Source of the DNA: Sphingomonadales bacterium
GTDB taxonomy: Bacteria; Pseudomonadota; Alphaproteobacteria; Sphingomonadales; Sphingomonadaceae
DNA length: 64,000 nucleotides
Reading direction: 5' to 3'
Assembly: GCA_028868535.1 (NCBI GenBank)
Contig: JAGWUH010000015.1
Coordinates: forward strand, 1-64,000
A program made the translations under genes and the position numbers. The notes beneath the pieces are model-generated. The model did not search any database and had not been told where the DNA came from. It was given only the letters and a program-made list of their open reading frames with translations. Below are positions 61,562 through 64,000 of the stretch, piece after piece; position 1 is the first letter of the stretch; each line of letters opens with the position of its first letter.

Positions 61562-63772
61562 CTAGGCCAGATCGACCGCGACGACTTCGTGAAGGTCCAG
61601 GCGCGGGACTTCGACGATCAATCGGTTGCCATCGCGCCGGAATCGCGCCTCCTGCCCTGCTTCCAGCAGGCGTACCCGCGTGGCCCGCGTGCCTGCCGGA
61701 AGCGCGAGGCCGACGCGGAACGGGCCGAGGGGGACGGTCTCGTGAAGGAATCCCTTCATGGCCGACGGATTGTTCAGATTGACGAGGTGCGCGGCCAGCG
61801 ACTTCTCCTGCCGCCAGTAGCTGACGTCGACGAAACCCGCACCCTCGACCGTCAAGGGCTGGTCCTCACCCGCCGCCCAGGCGACGGCGTTGCGCATCAA
61901 CAGGAGATGGTCCCGGGCCGCGTCTTCCCAGTAGACCTGGTCGAGGTTGAACGGGAAATAGACCACGCGGCCCTTGCCGAACGAATGCGCGAACACCATG
62001 GGCTGGTCGGACACCGGCTCGCGCGGGTAAACCATTTCCGCCGGAAGCTCGGGGTAGCTGCGGATCAGGCGCAGCGGCGCGCGGGGCGTGCCCGGATGCG
62101 GCGCGACCTGGACCAGGCGGCTGCCCCCGGCGATGCGCGTGGTATCGTCGAGCCCCCGGGTGAGGGTATGCGGTCCCGCAATGGCGATGTACGAATTGTC
62201 GACCTTGCGATCGATCCTGCCGGCGAAGTCGCAGCCGAACAGGTCCGCCAGCCCGAAATTCTTCCGGTCCGCACCTGTCTGGTCATACAGCGAGGTTTCG
62301 CCGGTGGCGACGATGGCCCCGCCGGCAGCGACATAATCGCGGAGCGTCGCACACTGGCTGTCCGACATCGCGGCGATGTTGGGCAGCATGATGACCTTGT
62401 ACCGCTGCAGTGCCGCCGGATCGAGATCGCGATCGTCGAGCAGCACGAACGGCACCCGCGCCTCTGTCAGCGCCTGGTAGCACCCGTTGAGCGCCGCTTC
62501 GTTGCCGCCCGCGGTCATCGCGCTGATCGGCTCCATGCTCGGCGAGCCGGTGCCGCGATAAGTGCTGTTGGTCTGCAGCGACTGCATCATGGCGACCGTC
62601 GCCAGATTCGCCGTATTGCGGAAATAGCGTTCGTGGCGGGCGTGCCAGGCGAATGCCCGCCGGACCGGTTCGACCCAGCGCTTGTCGAACAGTTCCGCCT
62701 TGAACTTGATCAGCCATGGTCGAAAGCCCTGGGCCATGCCGTCGTGCATGAACGCCAGGGTTTCGTCGATCGACTGGACCGAGTCCTTGAATTCAGGCTG
62801 CGCCACGTTGAAGCTGCCGGCGATCGGGCCGTCGCGCAGGATGCAAGCGGCTTCTTTCGCGCCCCGCCCTGCCGCCCAGATCGGATGGCGCGGGCTGCGC
62901 GCCTGCTGGTCGGCATAGATCGTGCGGAAATTCTCGCGCAGGCGTCGCGGATCGAGCCGCTGCCAGGAGGATCCCGGTGCGAACAGGCCCTCGGGATTGA
63001 TGCTCCGGACCGTGTCGTTGTAGGTCTTGATCTGGGCAAAGCGCTTTTCGTCATCCCAGCGCTGGTAGGCGAGCACCGCAGGGTCCTGCCGGTTCAGCAG
63101 GTTGCCGGGAACCTCCAGCCCGCTGAAGGCGCGGAATTCCGATTTGCACAGGTCGCAGTAGCAGACCCGGACCAGGCCGCCGGACCAGCGGTTGCCGAAT
63201 ATCCCGTCGACGGGATAAGCGCCGGCGATTTCCCGGATGACCTGGGGCAGCCACTCGAAGCTGACGGGGCCGTTGGGACAGCTCAGGTAAAGCGATGGAT
63301 CGGCGGGATGCTTGCGGGGCTGGCCGTCGATGGTGCGCGCAACCCAGTCGGGATGCGCGGCGATCGCATCGGCGCGCAGGACGCTGGGATCGACGCGGGC
63401 GAGCACGCGCAGGCCCATCGCCTTGCAGGCCTTCGCCATGTCTCCAAAGGTGTCCCGGTTTCCGAGGAACGGACTGCGGGCGTGGAAGGGGACCTTGGTG
63501 GGGTAGAAGGCGACGATGCCGCCCGCGCTCAGGCACACGCCCTGCGTGTCGCTGTGCCGGATGAAATCCAGCCAGAACTGCGGATCGAAGCGGCCGGGAT
63601 CGTCCTCCGTGAAATTGATCTGGACCCAGCGCATCGGGTTCCAGACCCAATCGGGGGCCTGGCGCGCGAAGGCTTCGGGAACGCCGAACGGCGTCGTTGC
63701 CAGGGCGCCCAGCGCGGCTGCACCCTTGATGAGCGATCGCCGGTCGGTGGAAGAGCGTCCGTCCTGCACCAT
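61562..63772 (-). CDS. GHL6-type glycosyl-hydrolase-like protein with beta-galactosidase trimerisation-like domain (Tat-exported)
   Basis: A 736-aa paralogue of the 53383 protein, but with a Tat signal (DRRSLIKGAAALGALATTPF, cleavage near AFARQ). The TIM-barrel half has VQINFTEDDPGRFDPQFW, CLSAGGIVAFYPTKVPFHARSPFL and the Cys cluster CYCDLC; the middle contains the trimerisation-like YKVIMLPNIAAMSDSQCATLRDYVAAGGAIVATGETSLYD, and the C terminus is a beta domain (SLAAHLVNLNNPSAMKGF). The ATG at 63772 has GGGGA 7 nt upstream. It converges with the NTF2-like gene by 6 bp. A candidate operator is 67 bp upstream. It likely works in the periplasm on the same substrate class. Confidence 0.75.
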   Translation of the reverse strand: MVQDGRSSTDRRSLIKGAAALGALATTPFGVPEAFARQAPDWVWNPMRWVQINFTEDDPGRFDPQFWLDFIRHSDTQGVCLSAGGIVAFYPTKVPFHARSPFLGNRDTFGDMAKACKAMGLRVLARVDPSVLRADAIAAHPDWVARTIDGQPRKHPADPSLYLSCPNGPVSFEWLPQVIREIAGAYPVDGIFGNRWSGGLVRVCYCDLCKSEFRAFSGLEVPGNLLNRQDPAVLAYQRWDDEKRFAQIKTYNDTVRSINPEGLFAPGSSWQRLDPRRLRENFRTIYADQQARSPRHPIWAAGRGAKEAACILRDGPIAGSFNVAQPEFKDSVQSIDETLAFMHDGMAQGFRPWLIKFKAELFDKRWVEPVRRAFAWHARHERYFRNTANLATVAMMQSLQTNSTYRGTGSPSMEPISAMTAGGNEAALNGCYQALTEARVPFVLLDDRDLDPAALQRYKVIMLPNIAAMSDSQCATLRDYVAAGGAIVATGETSLYDQTGADRKNFGLADLFGCDFAGRIDRKVDNSYIAIAGPHTLTRGLDDTTRIAGGSRLVQVAPHPGTPRAPLRLIRSYPELPAEMVYPREPVSDQPMVFAHSFGKGRVVYFPFNLDQVYWEDAARDHLLLMRNAVAWAAGEDQPLTVEGAGFVDVSYWRQEKSLAAHLVNLNNPSAMKGFLHETVPLGPFRVGLALPAGTRATRVRLLEAGQEARFRRDGNRLIVEVPRLDLHEVVAVDLA

Positions 63773-63838
63773 GCATGTTCCCCGGATCCGGTTTTGGGCG
63801 GCAAAGCATCCGCCCGGATGCAGACCAACGCCGATAGT

Positions 63839-63855
63839 GGACAAAAGATCTAACC
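63839..63855. promoter_or_regulatory. candidate FCD-regulator operator, site D
   Basis: GGACAAAAGATCTAACC on the plus strand, between the divergent GHL6 gene (67 bp) and the permease gene (61 bp). It follows the pattern of sites A-C (GGA/T, AT-rich middle, ACC end) but is the least conserved of the four. Confidence 0.45.
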
Positions 63856-63916
63856 AGACTAAGCGTAGACGGCAAGGCGCGGAATTACGGTCGCCGCATT
63901 ACCACGGGGAGAAGGC

Positions 63917-64000
63917 ATGTTTCACCAGTTGTTGCGCCCGGTAGCGGACAGCCTGTGGCTTTCGTCGCTGGTCGCCTCGCTTCCGATCATCGTGGTCCTC
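63917..64000 (+). CDS. lactate/glycolate permease, N-terminal fragment
   Basis: The first 28 codons, MFHQLLRPVADSLWLSSLVA then SLPIIVVL, match the start of LldP/GlcA-type lactate and glycolate permeases (a short amphipathic leader before the first helix with IP). GGAGAAGG precedes the ATG. The gene continues past the right edge. In this locus a glycolate/2-hydroxy-acid importer is sensible. The call is based on a short fragment. Confidence 0.6.
   Translation, partial: MFHQLLRPVADSLWLSSLVASLPIIVVL

Overview
The window is about 64 kb of GC-rich DNA from an alphaproteobacterium, most likely a sphingomonad of the Novosphingobium/Sphingomonas type. This is inferred from TonB-dependent receptors, an HWE histidine kinase, DUF4402 pilins, EcfG-like promoters (GGAAC-N16-CGTT) and the overall gene content. 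I saw no rRNA, tRNA, CRISPR array, transposase or integrase.

Layout. 1-4582: small metabolic genes (an acyl-dehydratase fragment, two SDR oxidoreductases, a GNAT acetyltransferase, a TIM-barrel isomerase) and the divergent ftrA/rhodanese pair. 4796-11823: an alternative chaperone-usher fimbria with four DUF4402 pilin-like proteins, a chaperone and a usher that carries a very long Ala/Pro-rich N-terminal region. 11913-15611: a YdcH-like protein and a kaiC-kaiB-HWE-kinase operon behind a consensus EcfG promoter. 16137-22410: a co-directional run of GPH-type MFS transporter, TauD-like dioxygenase, parvulin-like PPIase, HupE/UreJ-like protein and DUF3604 protein. 22608-28201: a DUF2332 protein, a chemoreceptor and a TonB receptor. 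28500-38723: potassium uptake, with kup divergent from a kdpFABCDE operon that starts with two extra small membrane-protein genes. 38687-43718: a PQQ-type dehydrogenase lipoprotein, DUF2231 protein, rhomboid and a large MHYT hybrid kinase that has its own EcfG-like promoter.

43979-64000 looks like one catabolic locus. It holds a TonB receptor, a GH79/heparanase-like secreted hydrolase, glcDEFG (glycolate oxidase), two paralogous GHL6-type glycosyl-hydrolase-like proteins (one cytoplasmic, one with a Tat signal), a D-2-hydroxyacid dehydrogenase, an ACS-type MFS transporter, a type II glycerate kinase, tartronate semialdehyde reductase, a FadR-type (GntR/FCD) regulator, an NTF2-like secreted protein and the start of a lactate/glycolate permease. 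I found four 17-bp elements of one pattern (GGWnnAnnnAkYTrACC) at 46839, 53217, 60972 and 63839. They lie in the four promoter regions that together control all these transcription units. I propose that the FCD regulator binds them and ties the 20 kb into one regulon. The pathway logic (release or import of a hydroxy acid or glycoside, then glycolate to glyoxylate, tartronate semialdehyde, D-glycerate and 2-phosphoglycerate) is inferred; the substrate is unknown, and no glyoxylate carboligase is visible in the window.

The second theme is stress signalling. Perfect GGAAC-N16-CGTT elements precede both the kaiC-kaiB-HWE-kinase operon and the MHYT hybrid kinase, which suggests that sensor kinases are controlled by the general stress response.
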